DNA of 64,000 nucleotides, from NCBI GenBank assembly GCA_035041965.1, contig JAPYMA010000634.1, forward strand, positions 62,001 to 126,000, written 5' to 3'. The position numbers and the translations under genes were made by a program. The DNA comes from Anisakis pegreffii. Lineage: Eukaryota; Nematoda; Chromadorea; Rhabditida; Anisakidae. The notes below the pieces were generated by a model that saw only the letters and a program-made list of their open reading frames with translations, was not told the DNA's origin and did no database searches. Of the stretch, positions 13,259 to 25,557 are shown piece after piece (positions within the stretch are counted from its first letter, which is position 1; each line of letters begins with the position of its first letter).

Positions 13259-13610
13259 TACTCGAAGAAAACATTTCCAATCTAACGATACTCTCAAGTT
13301 TGCACGGAAAATGCTTGTTTTTGTCCGCCGTTGGATCCTCCAGATTCTCTAGTTTCAGAAAAATATATGTTGTCTTCAAGTAATATTTGAACATTTTCTG
13401 AAATCATATGACGTAGCTGAGCCGCGCTCATATCAGTACATTATATGTGTGTTGATCAATGTGCACAAAAGGTTAGCAGTGTCATGATCACGGTTTCCAA
13501 TCTAACGGAAGCGTATTTGTTTGCACGGAAGCATACCTGCTTCTCTCCACCATCGAATTCTTCAGACTCTCTAACCCCGTCTGAGGTTGAACATACTTCC
13601 ATATAATCAC
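13259..13610 (-). repeat. Tandem duplication of a small exon, one copy decayed
   Basis: The segments at about 13270-13372 and 13497-13600 are similar over about 100 bp. They share tttccaatctaacg, tttgcacggaa and a ttctctccacc/tttgtccgccg block. Read on the minus strand both give RES..(S/F)(N/D)GG(Q/E)KQ. The 13.5-kb copy keeps a GT donor after KQ. The 13.3-kb copy has CAA/gcattt there, so its splice site is probably lost. Confidence 0.5.
13537..13609 (-). CDS. Putative exon of the unidentified minus-strand gene
   Basis: A 73-nt exon is flanked by a cattcacag acceptor and a CAG/gtatgc donor. It encodes 24 residues, ending RESEEFDGGEKQ. A diverged copy lies just downstream in transcription order (see 13259-13610). 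Family unknown. Confidence 0.35.
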
Positions 13611-13619
13611 TGTGAATGT

Positions 13620-15278
13620 TTTCAGTACTGTCTTTCACAGTTTAGATCAACCTTTGGCTGAGTTTATAGAAGAAACCAACTGCAAAATGTAATAACCGGT
13701 GTCTACCGAATCAGACAGTTTCTAGCGCCATATTTTCGGCTGGATCAGCTCGCTGCACTGACGAGGTTTGTTGTTTGATCTGTTGTGAATGCAAGCTTGT
13801 TTCGCTCAGTTCAGATTGCATGTGTGCTCAGCTTCGCGCAACAACAACATTTTTAAGTGGCAATGTTCGGCAGATTAACATCATCTTTAAGAATTATGCT
13901 GCTGGCAAATTGTGCACATTATATGCTACGTTTGCTGGAGGTATGGCGAAAACAGAGCAAAACAGCCCAAACATAGCTCTTCTACGTTCACAATTCTTGT
14001 GATTTTCAACAAATTTCCGTTCTAGGAGAACCAATGACTGACTAAAAGATTCTGGTTATATGAACGAAATAAAGTTCACTAACCGGCCTTCTCATTCTAT
14101 CTGTATTCCTACCAGTTCGTATTCTCTATTGCCCGTTTTATTCTCTGTTGCTCTTCACCCCGCTATACATGAAACAATTGCAATTTTACAAGAACAAGAA
14201 GTTCGCTTCGTTTATGAAAAGGTTGATTTGCAAGATGAATTCCCGACAATTTGTTGCGTCGCTATGTAAGTGTATCTGACTTTCCGTAATATATTAATAC
14301 CAATTCTCTGACGATCTCCAATGAGACTGAGATATGCTTGGATAGGAAGATTGTGTACACGATTTCAACATCTTCAAGCTAACTGTATTCTCAGGTTTGC
14401 CCAGTGACATAGCTGAGCCCAAATTTGAGTCCTGCATTATTTAAATCTGTAATCGCAACAATGAGTATCATCCGTGTCCGCATCAAAAAGACCGCGTCTC
14501 GAATCATCAAATCAATTTGTGTCGCATGTACCGTTCACTTTTCTAAATAGTACCACCAAACAATGTGAACCTCGGCAATCAAAAACAAAAAATCAGTTAT
14601 CCAATTCATAAGTATGGAAAATAATTTTCGCCATAGAATTCCGAAACAAAATGACCACATGGTACACATTTGTCATAAATTTGAACTTTTTTTTTCTTAA
14701 TTTTTTTTCGCCACTACACTTCGCCATTAACACCTTATTTCTTAATTTTACCTCCCTTCTATAAAATACATCCTTACATTCCACACAAACACAGATTTTT
14801 TCCATCTAAATTCATTTTTTACTTCTCTCTACTTTTTTCTAAACTATATCGCTTCTTGCCCATTCCTTTTACAATCAACAGTCATGCCTTGCATCTCCTT
14901 GATTTCTAAATAAGGTTATGCATATCGTTCTGACGATGGCCCGTGCACAGCCTGGGAGAACATGTTAACAACTAAGGGCCGAAACTTGTACTCCCTCCCT
15001 CCATCTGTCGTTATTCCTGTCTCATTTCCTTACACATCACTCTTAAATTTATACTACTTCCTTCTTAATCATCTTTTCCCCACAATTTTAATTCACATAA
15101 AATTAACAATAAAATCTTTGTACAATACGATAATAGCAATTTCTCCGAACTGTACAGACGATGTAATATTATAATACTCGAATCCACAATGAAGACACCT
15201 AAAGAATGTTTGAACGCAATTAGTAAATTTTCATGTCAAACAGTTCACAGTCAACAGCACTGAAAAATCTGACAATAT
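13620..15278. other. No confident gene; possible fragment at 14150-14265 (+)
   Basis: Plus-strand codons at about 14160-14265 read AIHETIAILQEQEVRFVYEK, which looks coding-like but has no clear splice partners. About 14690-14900 is pyrimidine-rich on the plus strand. Nothing else is supported. Confidence 0.3.
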
Positions 15279-15284
15279 TTTATT
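15279..15284 (-). terminator. Poly(A) signal of the TMEM120-like gene
   Basis: AATAAA on the minus strand (tttatt on plus) lies 42 nt past the TAA at 15326-15328. This is a typical distance for a short nematode 3' UTR. Confidence 0.6.
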
Positions 15285-15325
15285 AATAAATCAAAATGCG
15301 ATTGTACATAATGATATTTGCATAT

Positions 15326-17682
15326 TTAAGTAAGTTTCTGCATCGATGGATACTTTGATTTAAGTTTTTCATACAGTTCATGATCATCACATGAATCACG
15401 TAATTTGCGAATTATAACCATTGACACTACCACTGTATTGCCGAGTGCTATTACGAAGAATATAACCGAAAGGGCGAGCACCTGAAGTAATAATTACCGA
15501 AGTTCAATCGCTAAAATCCGACGAATTTCGGCAAGAATTTTGATGTTCACAAAATATGAATTTGATCGGATTCTGGTCGTTCGAATGCCATCACTAGTAA
15601 TAACCACACTGCGAGATATATTCAATAAATTAGGCACAAAAATTATCGACCATTTCAAAAGAATAATATTACAAAATGCAATACCTGCCATGATGCATCA
15701 TAGTCCGTTGTTGCCCAGAGTTTATAAAGAGTGTATGAATTATAAAATTCAAACATATATACTATAAAGAGTATTGGTAATAAAAATGTTAGACCTTTGA
15801 ACATCCAGCTTGCAAAACCCTCTGAAATTCTTTGAACGTTTCTTCAAGAGAGAATCAATAAGTTACTATCTGTCTAATTCTAAGTTAGCAAAAATAAATA
15901 GTGAGACTATGATCTTTGAGCATTTTTATAATAATTTAAGCAATAATGTTGGTTTAGTTGTCACGAAATAGTGATTCGATTTACCTAATGTGACATCCAT
16001 TTCATCACCTTGTCCAAGTGAATTCAAACGTCTTAAACATCCACTCTGGTATTGATACTGAACTTGTTGAACAAGTGCTATGCACATCGTGAATAAAATT
16101 GACTGCACTCGAAATTCCTAGAAAATTCTGTTTTGAATGCTTCCTAACTAATCTGAGTATTGTTTAAACGTTTTCGTCTTATGCACTCATGCATATGCAG
16201 TAGTCAAACAGTCTGGAGTAAACGGATCTTCTGAAGAAGACTAAATGATCAATTATCTGAAAAGTTGTTTTTTTTTGCCAGATATGGTGGTAATTTTTTA
16301 TTGCACCTTCACAAGCGTCAAGCAATGAGTGTTTTTCTGCCTCATTGTCAGATTATTCCTTCAACGTACAAACTTTGTAACATTCATTCATATGGAACCA
16401 TTTTTGTTCAAATGATAGTGGATAAAAACCTTATAACAAGCATCATCCGGCCATGTTAACGCAACTCCAGCGATTGCACAAGCCAAGTAATGATGAGCTA
16501 CCCACCAAAACTGCATTCTGCAATTACAGTGATGCTATCTTCTTCGACAACATCAAACAAGACGAAATTTTGCCGTTATACAGAATGTCAGCAAATCTAG
16601 TTGATCAATCAACATTCATGTAGCACACAAGATTTCTATTCTCTATTCAATATTATATTTCTTACTTAAATTGAATTAAATGTATTTTAGTCAATTAATT
16701 GACAAAATTGCTTTCATACATTCACAGAGTGAACAGCCATGTTCCAAAAATCTTTTGATACATTAAAATTATCGAAACTTTCAATGAAGGTGGAGTATAG
16801 CATAAATTTAAAATCAGATATCGTCTGAAAGTTACGAAATACTGTTCGTTCAATCATTTGACCGATCAAACAACAGGAATATTAGCGATGAAGTTTGGGC
16901 CGTATTTAGTCAGTAGTTAACGTACGAAGATTACCAGTTGGTGTTTACTATCCTGGGGCTGCGAATTACCTAACAAAACAAACGATTTCGAGAAAGATGA
17001 TTGGCTGATCGTTGCCACTCACTGAAAAAAAAGTTCAAAGGAAACCTTGAACCATTAAGTTTGAGAATACTCTCACGAATCGTCAGTGTGCAATAGTACC
17101 AAACCAAGAGGAAATTACAGATTGCGTCAAATGGTCTGAAATTTAATCGTTTATTCATTCTTGCAAAACAGTGAGAACATTTTACTAATAACGATAATCG
17201 TTAAACTGTTAGAGGCATATTTACGAAAAGACAAACCTTGATGGAATAAGAAGTGCAACTGTAAGTATAACCAACAATATCGAAGTGACTCGAAGTTTGA
17301 ATTTTTCGTAATCTTTTTTGTATTCAAGCCTAAAAACGGATCAAAACTTCAAAAATAGAGTTGATCAGTTGAAAGCCTTCGAAACTGAACGGTGATTACT
17401 TTGAAACAATCACAAAGAAATATGTGCAATCAAAATGAAATTTAGGGTTAAGCAAGGCAAATGCTCTACGCGAATCTTCGATCTTTTTCATCTCATAAAT
17501 ATAATCAGTTTCTTATACTATATGATGAAGCAAGTCATCAGCTGCTCTCGAAACAGCATCAAGGTTTATGAAATTCGAATGATTAAAATTGAAATTTATG
17601 CTCAGTGAAAAAGGAAAACCTTTCACGGCTGGTTTGAAGCGTTAAATCAAGACTGTTGCCAACGATGATGGATAGATAAAGT
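15326..17682 (-). CDS. tmem-120: TMEM120-family transmembrane protein, C-terminal 252 residues (5' exons not found)
   Basis: TMEM120 (TMPIT) proteins are six-helix membrane proteins of the ER and inner nuclear envelope, linked to fat metabolism; a coenzyme-A-binding, fatty-acid-elongase-like fold is known for the family. Seven exons in order: 17620-17682, 17237-17329, 17046-17135, 16430-16517, 15985-16117, 15685-15821, 15326-15481. All phases match and the last ends in TAA. Diagnostic stretches are [46 protein letters not shown] with [40 protein letters not shown], and a last helix ending [17 protein letters not shown]. These parallel human TMEM120A/B end to end. The missing part is the roughly 90-residue N-terminal coiled coil, which should lie upstream of 17682. 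Confidence 0.9.
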
Positions 17683-18416
17683 CTGAAAAGTTGAAAAATA
17701 ATACAAAAAATATTACTGGAAGAGGTGTGATGTATTTTGACTTTTTCAATCAAGTTTGCATGTCTTGATCACGGAACGCATCTCCCGAAATTACTAAATG
17801 AAGAAGAAAGACATTTCTAATCTTGATAAAATCTGTTCAGTCAAAAACCAGTCAAGGCAACCAAATTATCTTTTACTACGGAGAACCGGAAACTAATTTG
17901 TAGGCAAGTGTAGAGATCGTGAATCAATTCGGACTCTCGACCATAATGAACGTTTTTTGGGATTGGGACAAATATTATGTTTGTTAAGTGAAGCGATGTA
18001 CATGGTAAGAACATGGTACAAACTGTGCCGTAAAAAGTTTCCTGCATAATTACGATTCGTTATGTTTGATGAAAAAAGTCACCAATCAAAGAGCGAAATT
18101 CATCTTTTCTGCTACGCAATGAATAGAGAATAAACATTTTACTGGATATAAATAAATCTTCACCCATTGTTAATTTTGAGTTGTCGTTTTTTCGTGGCTT
18201 GTTCACTGTTGATAAGATACGCAGAACGTGCACATAAATGGCACACTCCATATGTTGCTCCATTACTGCCTTGATTATACGTAATCGTTTTTAATGCTGT
18301 TGTTGAAGACGAACGCTGCATTACTTCACTGAAACTTCGCTTTTCTGTTTCGGTTGATAAACAAATTGTAAACCGACATCAATTTCAGTTGAAATTCTAA
18401 AGTTGTTCTATTGCAA
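17683..18416 (-). other. Expected site of TMEM120 5' exons, not resolved
   Basis: The upstream exon must end in phase 2. I found no donor and frame that continue the coiled coil. An open minus-strand frame at about 18180-18390 reads GATYGVCHLCARSAYLINSE but does not resemble TMEM120, and its status is unknown. Confidence 0.25.
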
Positions 18417-18502
18417 ACATTTAAGCAGAAGGACGTCCAGAATAGAACAGAACAATAGAGTTGAATAGAAAAGTTTGCCATAAGAAACATCACAAACATC
18501 AC
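18417..18502. repeat. Truncated right end of the hAT family
   Basis: The segment shares aagcagaaggacgtcc, then gaatagaa.agaacaa and a terminal aacatcactg, with the right end of the intact element at 18654-19472. No left terminus is present, so this is a solo right-end fragment about 150 bp from the full copy. Confidence 0.65.
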
Positions 18503-18653
18503 TGTATCAACCGTGTGTATGCTAACAATTGATTTGTAATTACTGGGTATAACTTAGTAGAAGGTACACGAGGATTTTGCAAAGCAACAAAAGAAGATGC
18601 GAAGGCGAACGATAACATGGAATTGAAAACGAAGTTCTATAATTGATCATAAC

Positions 18654-19472
18654 TAGTGATGTTCCCTACCCTCGGGGATCCGACCTCGGAGATCCCGACT
18701 GTATCCCCTAACTTTAGGGGTCATGACCTTGGGGCTGCCGAGGTTGGATCCACCCCAACGGTTGGGTCCAAGACCTTTGAGACTAGGGAGTCCTCGAACA
18801 TTTTCGAGTTTTTGAGGGGCTTCGACCTTATTCCTTACCCTCGGGGACCCCCGAGCACTCGCAAGGTCTTGGTGTCCTCGACCTCGAGGACCGTCGAGAT
18901 CGATTTCGCTCCGATCAAATCCTGCAAATCACTTCATTCTGGATTGATCACTGTGGGAAGTTGTGCGTCGGTTTAGGGACGGACTGCGCTCCAACCGAGT
19001 TCCCGGTTCTGTTCGGCTTACTAGTGATGGCGAAAAAGCATATACAGAGTCAAAAAATCGGTACTTCTCAGTTCAGGGCATTTTTCTTCTGGCTAAGCAA
19101 GATGAAAACATTGAAATTGGGGGAGCCGTAATAAACATTGGTTGAAAAACCATAAATCCAGAACCAATAAGACCAATTCCCACTCGTCATAGCGAGTTTC
19201 CATCCGAAGATTGAAAGTCAGGGTGCCTCTTTTTTCATAATCCTGGTTACTAGAGCCTGGAACCATCATTTTTTTCCAATCTTCAACGCGAAAAAGCGGC
19301 CGATTCGGTGCATAGGCCATCCTCTTTCCAGCCACAGGAATAGAATAAAACAGAATGATTCAAGGGCAGAGCAGAATAAAACAGTTTTCAAGCAGAAGGA
19401 CGTCCGGAATAGAAAAGAACAACACAGATGAAGAGTGGAACAGAACAAAAGTACAGTACAGAAACATCACTG
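18654..19472. mobile_element. Complete non-autonomous hAT transposon (819 bp) with 8-bp TSD
   Basis: The left end starts tagtgatgttccc and the right end is gaaacatcactg, so the termini are inverted (YAGTGATGTT). Perfect 8-bp direct repeats ATCATAAC flank it at 18646-18653 and 19473-19480. An 8-bp target duplication with YAG..G termini is the hAT superfamily hallmark. The interior has no transposase. Bases 18659-18910 form a strikingly GC-rich block full of ctcgggga/ccgagg words. The right 140 bp carry GAATAGAACAG-type repeats. The perfect TSD suggests a fairly recent insertion. Confidence 0.85.
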
Positions 19473-19740
19473 ATCATAACGCATTTATATGATTGTGGGA
19501 AGCGTAGGTCTTATGGGTGTAGCTGAGTGCTGTCATGAGTGTAGCTGAGTGCCAATATTAATCAACCAATATTAATGTGTGCATATGTAGTGAAGATAAA
19601 GCAGTCAGTGAATCCATAAACAAATCAACAAGGATGAGATACGGACCGTTTTAGATGAACCGTTGGTAGCTGCTCATTAAGATATTTCCTTGGTAGCACG
19701 GTGCTCTTGGAGATAATTGTTAAATTGAAATCGCTAATTT

Positions 19741-19935
19741 TCATACATTGGTACTGCCTAAGGAAGAAACTGTCAGATCGTAGAAGAAATTGTCGTTGGG
19801 TCGTTCGTGTTCAATCGAACTTGCAATAAATGATGTGCCAACTAGACGGCGAACATCTTTCTGATAACGAATGACCTCAAGACGTTCAATAAAGCCAATA
19901 TTAATCAACGCCTTAAGCCTAAAACCGAAGTCGAT
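19741..19935 (-). CDS. Orphan 3'-terminal exon, family unknown
   Basis: After a tttactcag acceptor the minus strand stays open for 64 codons to TGA at 19741-19743. It encodes IDFGFRLKALINIGFIERLE, then VIRYQKDVRRLVGTSF and an acidic tail. Codon use and composition look coding. A possible upstream partner at about 20085-20150 (TRVRFYGDNRAALDMIWFRL) stays open but I could not join it in phase. I do not recognise the family. Confidence 0.35.
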   Translation of the reverse strand: MDFGFRLKALINIGFIERLEVIRYQKDVRRLVGTSFIASSIEHERPNDNFFYDLTVSSLGSTNV

Positions 19936-20459
19936 CTGAGTAAATAAATCAAATGACATATATGTAAATTAAATAATCGTTACACTATAATTAATCAATT
20001 GTCAATATGAAAGCATTCTAAGAGTATGCACTAAAATTTAATGATGAAATCATACACTGAAATGATCTTCATCCACCACCAATTCATTTCTTCAGCCGAA
20101 ACCAAATCATATCCAGCGCAGCTCGATTATCTCCATAAAAGCGTACGCGGGTAAGTTCGTGCGTCCTTGGTCGTCACGTGACTATTGCGCGTAATGCATT
20201 CATTCACGTGTAATTCATGTGAACCACTTCCTAAATTGTGTTCTGACAATCAAGTTTATTATGTATGAATCATTTCTGAGTTTATCCGCAAAACATAACA
20301 TTTTTAATATTTGTTTCCGTAGTTGCAGTGCCGGGATTTGGTTGAATATATCGTAAAAATGAGCATTTCATATCAAAAACGAGCGTGTCATTGGATTGAG
20401 CCTTTAAAGAGCATCGTCGAAACATGCAATGTTCTACTACTGAAGTCTGCAATACGAAT

Positions 20460-20585
20460 TAGTGTGTTGCGGTAAAGAAAAAAATGTCGGGTACGAAATT
20501 TGCAGTTGAGCACCCGAAAATGCGGTCATGTTGAAAATTATCGGGGACGGAGTTTACAGAACTCTGCATTTCCCGCATTACACTA
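20460..20585. mobile_element. Small hAT-like MITE, copy 1 (126 bp)
   Basis: The ends are inverted: tagtgtgttgcgg at the left, and tagtgtaatgcgg when the right end is reverse-complemented. The flanks ATACGAAT (20452-20459) and ATACGAGG (20586-20593) match at 6 of 8 positions, consistent with an 8-bp hAT target duplication that has drifted. The internal tcggg(t/g)acg(a/g) words recur in copy 2 at 60304-60430. Confidence 0.7.
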
Positions 20586-21034
20586 ATACGAGGACAATAC
20601 CTTTCCATATTGCCGCTGTTTCGCAATTCCGGTATTCGTCGAGGTTAGTAGCATTAAAAATTGCATAGAAGTACAAATTGGAAATCCTTGAGTTATGCAT
20701 GAACAGATGATCGACAAGAAAGTCAAATGTCTAGTGAAACATAATTTGAAAATATCTATGCAGGCAAACGACTCGACAACTTCCCCTATTAAACAGATTC
20801 TCCTCTATACGGTACTTCTAAAAATTTGCAGGGCTAATTTGAAAGTAAGGGAAGTTATTCGATTTGAAAAATGGCCTGCAAAATCATAACAGTACTCCTA
20901 AGTACTCGTAGAGCGAGTTTATCTTGTCGTTCAAACGCCTTTCAGAATGAGCTGGTCTCGCTCAAGATGAATATCAACATACTCAATGTTTGCCTTCTAA
21001 AACTGAATTCTGAATTGGTCAAGAGCATGAAATG

Positions 21035-21122
21035 CAATATTGGAAACCTGCAAAACTGAAAATTGATCTCGAACCGGATCGGGTTCGAGATCAATTTTCA
21101 GTTTTGCAGGTTTCCAATATTG
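21035..21122. repeat. Perfect inverted repeat, 41-bp arms, 6-nt loop
   Basis: The left arm 21035-21075 (caatattggaaacctgcaaa...ctcgaacc) is exactly reverse-complementary to 21082-21122, with only ggatcg between. There is no mismatch in 41 bp. It does not resemble a transposon terminus, and no flanking target duplication is obvious. Confidence 0.95.
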
Positions 21123-23958
21123 AATGCAAAATAGAAAATTTTAGTGAAGTGTTTTGGTTCTTTACTGATAGGTGAGGACATTATCGAGATGAATATTTTA
21201 AAATTTTCATCACAGAATTCAAAAGTCAGCCATTGAATTCATTCGCTGCGAATTTCTAAAGATGCACATTTATAGAAGATCGACAGAAAGACCAAATGCA
21301 AAGCGAGACATAGGCGGCAAAACTGAACGGCTCAGTTACAGAAATGCTTCTGTAAATTTGTTTTTTATCTTTGGAAGCAAGCATTATCGTCTGACAATTT
21401 AAATACTTTTCTAATTTCTCTTCTGTTCGGCGATATCAAAAGCTTGTGAAATAAGAGAAAAGCTGCACCTGTAAAAGTTTGAATACACTTATCAGGTTTG
21501 AAAAAGCCTTTGAAGCACTGAAAAATTCACACTCAAAATCTCATTGCAATTTACCGAGGACCAAGCAAGCACGTGACGTGACGCACATTACGAACTGATT
21601 TCGTCTACATTCACGGTTGAAATCCTTGCAAATGACAGCAAAACCACAAAAAGACATAATGAAAGCCCTTTGTAAAAAACCTTTGGAAATTTAGCTGTAT
21701 ATGGAGAATTAAGTATTACTCGTTGACAACAAATACGCTTCTTGGATACCAGAAAATCTGTTCTAACTGGTAGTATGAAGAAAATGTCTCGATAAAACCT
21801 GAGGATACTTTCGAAATGATACTTCACATATTCTCATGAAAGTGAATGTCGACAAGGTGGAAAGCAAACGTCAAGAGTTTGGCGGTTTAATGAAGTGACT
21901 CACGATCAGATACCTAAGTTGAGTGCGGAAGTTTAGCTGTATCCGTGGAATTAAGCGCTGTTCGCCAATATCATAGTTTTGTAACAGTTTACAATCTTGT
22001 TTTGTTTTCTAGAAAATGAAAATAAAAAAGTAAAAATTTATTCAGCTTTTTCTGTCCGAGTTCTGTTTTGTATGATTGTTTTAAAGTTCACTTGGAATAT
22101 TTTTCATTATTATCAGCACACTGTTTAGCACTATAAGAACACAACACTCGTTGTTTTTATAGCCCATTTCTGAAGAATCGAAGACGACTGTCGATCAGTA
22201 AAAGTGCAATTATTGATGTTCAAGGCAAAGGAAAACGCTTCGTTCAAGTTTGAGATATTCTTACTTAGGCTTTGTTAGTTTATTGTAAAATTATTTGTTT
22301 TTAATGGAATCAAACAAACGGCTACGTTCCTTGATGTTATAATGCACCAGAAAATGTTCTTCGAACAATGCATTGTGAGAATTTCTAATCTGGAGGACCT
22401 TAAATACACTCGTGGTGAAAGTTTTGGATTAAATATTATATGCAAACGGTGGTTGATGACCGTCATCAATGGTATTCAGCGAGCAGTAGTCTGTGATGAC
22501 CGCTCAGAAAGTGTTTGTGTTCATGATGTGGCGGGAAACGTTAGATTTGAGGGCGGTGAAGTGAGCAGTCTTTAATCGTCCTCTTGATCGGCTCCGTTCT
22601 CAAACTGTGAAATCACTGTCATTCTTCGTTCCAACATTTCAAGCGATTATTCCTTTTGAAATTTTTCGAGTGCTTTTTGAATGTACGCGTCCAAATGAAG
22701 TGTTTGATTACTCACTGAAATTTTTATCGAACGAGTAAATATCCTCATTTGAGAGGATGTTTCTATTGATTCCTCCTCCATTTGTTGAGTATCGGTAATG
22801 ACCTACCTACCTGCCGACAACTAACCAATTGTGTTTTATAATTACGAAAAAGCATTACTGAGCGGGCGACTCTCTATGAATTTAATTTAGACTAGCTTCG
22901 CTCTCTACCCATCTCTTAGTGGTTTGCGCTGAAAATTCTCTCTCTCTCCTTTTTCCTCTATATTTCGTTAAGGTAATGTTGAGATTCCTAACTCTCTCTA
23001 GTACTGGCTACTACAAAGGATCGAACATAAAATACGTAAGTATGGATACGATGAGGTGGATATGTTCCTCAGAAATCATCGTGAATATCGAATAAACAAG
23101 TCGCAATGACATTTCAAAGGAATCGGAATTCAACAGTAGGATGGATATGATCAAGAGCACATGAGAATACTCAAGAAGAACGGTATCTCTCTCTCTTCTC
23201 TTTTCATGTTTTTCAAGGGTTTCTTCTCCCTCATCAAAGTATACACATTAGTGGAGCGCCTAAGGTGGTATATTTAATAATTTGGTCAATCGGTCGAGAC
23301 ACTATGCTTGATTGGTTCATTCACCACTCATTCGTGGCACATTTTTGTGCAGATGTCATCGCCATTCACTTCATGAATTGTTCTATCCAGTATTTTAACT
23401 TCATTTATTCAACTTAACACCAACTGCTCACGCTTCAAATAAGTCGTTCTTCCATTACGGAGCTAGGACAACATTAAACATATAGGTAGTTCTGTCCTAC
23501 ACCAGTGAAGTGTCCATTAAACAAATAGATGATTGTTCGGTGCGAATCTCGGCTTGAGACTAAACCCAAGTCAAACAAATTGTCACATTTCTTCACTCTG
23601 ACTGTCGATACTTCTTTATAAACGCCAAAAAAGTGGAAGCAAAACGTACAGTTTGAAAAAAAAACTGTCTGAATCGTTGCTTGCATTTCAATTAAAGGTA
23701 TAACTGAAACGCCATCATGGATGGGTTCAGCGATGTAAACCAACCACATTATCTAAAGTACATGTACGTGCATGGTATTTGCGTTTTTGAAAGCTCGTTT
23801 CTTTTTGAATTGAAATTCAGACTCACATTTCGGCTCTCAGTTACTATTTAACTTGATTTTTGATTCGAAATTTGCATTCTAACCACTTGATTGTATAAAT
23901 ACATTAGTGTTTCTATGAGGATGATGACTGAGGTAAATAGATAAGAGCTGTGTATATG

Positions 23959-24045
23959 TCTATACTTTCCATCTATCGTTATTTATCTATACTTTCCATC
24001 TATCGTTATAAATATATTTATTCACGTTTCCATCTATCGTTATTC
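23959..24045. repeat. Short tandem repeat, about 27-bp unit, 2.7 copies
   Basis: The unit ctatactttccatctatcgt plus an AT spacer occurs twice in a row. A third, partial copy (gtttccatctatcgttatt) follows. Confidence 0.8.
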
Positions 24046-25557
24046 AGTGTTTCCTTACTTTTCATTAACTGTTTTTCATTCATTCTGACGATGAATAAAT
24101 ATATTCATAAATGAAGTAAATTGTGATAATTTTCACTCATCTATGCTGTCTTTCTTTTCAAGTGTGCGAGATTGATGATGCGCGATAGAAATGTCCGTCG
24201 GTCGGTACGAGTGAACGAGAGGAGAGAGCGTCGTTAAAATGATCATTTTCTAGGGGCCAATCGCCGCTGACTTCAAAGAGGTGTATGTCTTTGAGATGCC
24301 GCATTTCACTTGTCTTTGATGTGTTGCGGTATTCACATCAAAATTTGTTCTGTTCTCTTGATGTGCTGTACGTTTCACATAACCGTGAAATTAAATGTAC
24401 GTCGAAAGAAAAAGAAAGATATTTATTTCGTTGATTTTCAATTCGTATTTACGTTGAGTTGTGAATGAAGGATGTTGTTGATGTTACGTTGTTAAAATTA
24501 TTGTTTACGATATACCTACATCTTCGCATTCACCTCAAATAAAATTCATCGTGCTATTTTTATTGCATTCGTTCAACTTGTTAACATTTTTACTCTGTTA
24601 GATTCAACAGTCTGTCTACATAATGATGCCTGCCTGACTTTTTTGAGCTATGATGATGCTTTTAAAAGAAGATGGAACGAACAAATTAAACCATATGGCT
24701 AGTTCTAGGCTAAACGAATGTTTAACTAACGTCTTCTTCTTGTGGCCATTCGCTTCGGTCGCGCATTTATCTTCTAACAAAGCGATTCGATTCGGTCATT
24801 TCATTTATTCTGTCTTTGATGTTTCAGCAACATGCAGTCGTGTCGAACTCTTATATTTGTAAAGTTATTTGTTTCTATATCATTGCATACTCTGTCGTCG
24901 AAATATTAGGATTGCGCCAGTTACCTATCAATGATAAATCAGCAACAGTGTCCTGTACGTATGTGCGTGAAAGGAAACTAATTTGAGTGTTCGTTCTCAA
25001 TTAATCTTATCTTCAGATTTACATTCAACTTGCTTTAGCAAAGTGGACAATCAGAATGCTAAAAAATTTCTTCCGTACGAAGCGTGTATCAAATAAAGAA
25101 AACGAAAACAATAATCCAATTGAAATTGTGCGCAATTTTATTAAAATTCATTCAGTATTTTTCTGTTGAATTTGCTCTGCGAATGCTTCGAATATAATTT
25201 GTTTCAGTCGTTGAATTGCCGGTTCAGTCTGCTTGACTGCTACATACTTGATTTTTAGACCCATTACTTTTTGGAATTCAAAAAAGAGCAATTCAGTAAT
25301 AATTGCATACCTATTGAATATCTAGTGATTAAAGAAACGGAATTCACAGAAAATACTTCCGAAAAGAGGGTATTTGTGCAATTCCAGTCGATAAGATATA
25401 GCAAAAAACTTAGTGGAAGTATTCAACATTATCACATCGAAGGGGCAAGTCGTCCCCTGATCTCTTCCACTTACTGTCCCAAGTAGTTATTTGCTGAATG
25501 AGTATTGTAGAGCAATGGCTGCATTAGCACATTGATATTATGTGTGAATTACAAATA

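Noticed and set aside
18656..18976. 106-codon frame in the GC-rich block
   Set aside because: It lies inside the hAT element, is built of short repeated words, and lacks splice or family support.
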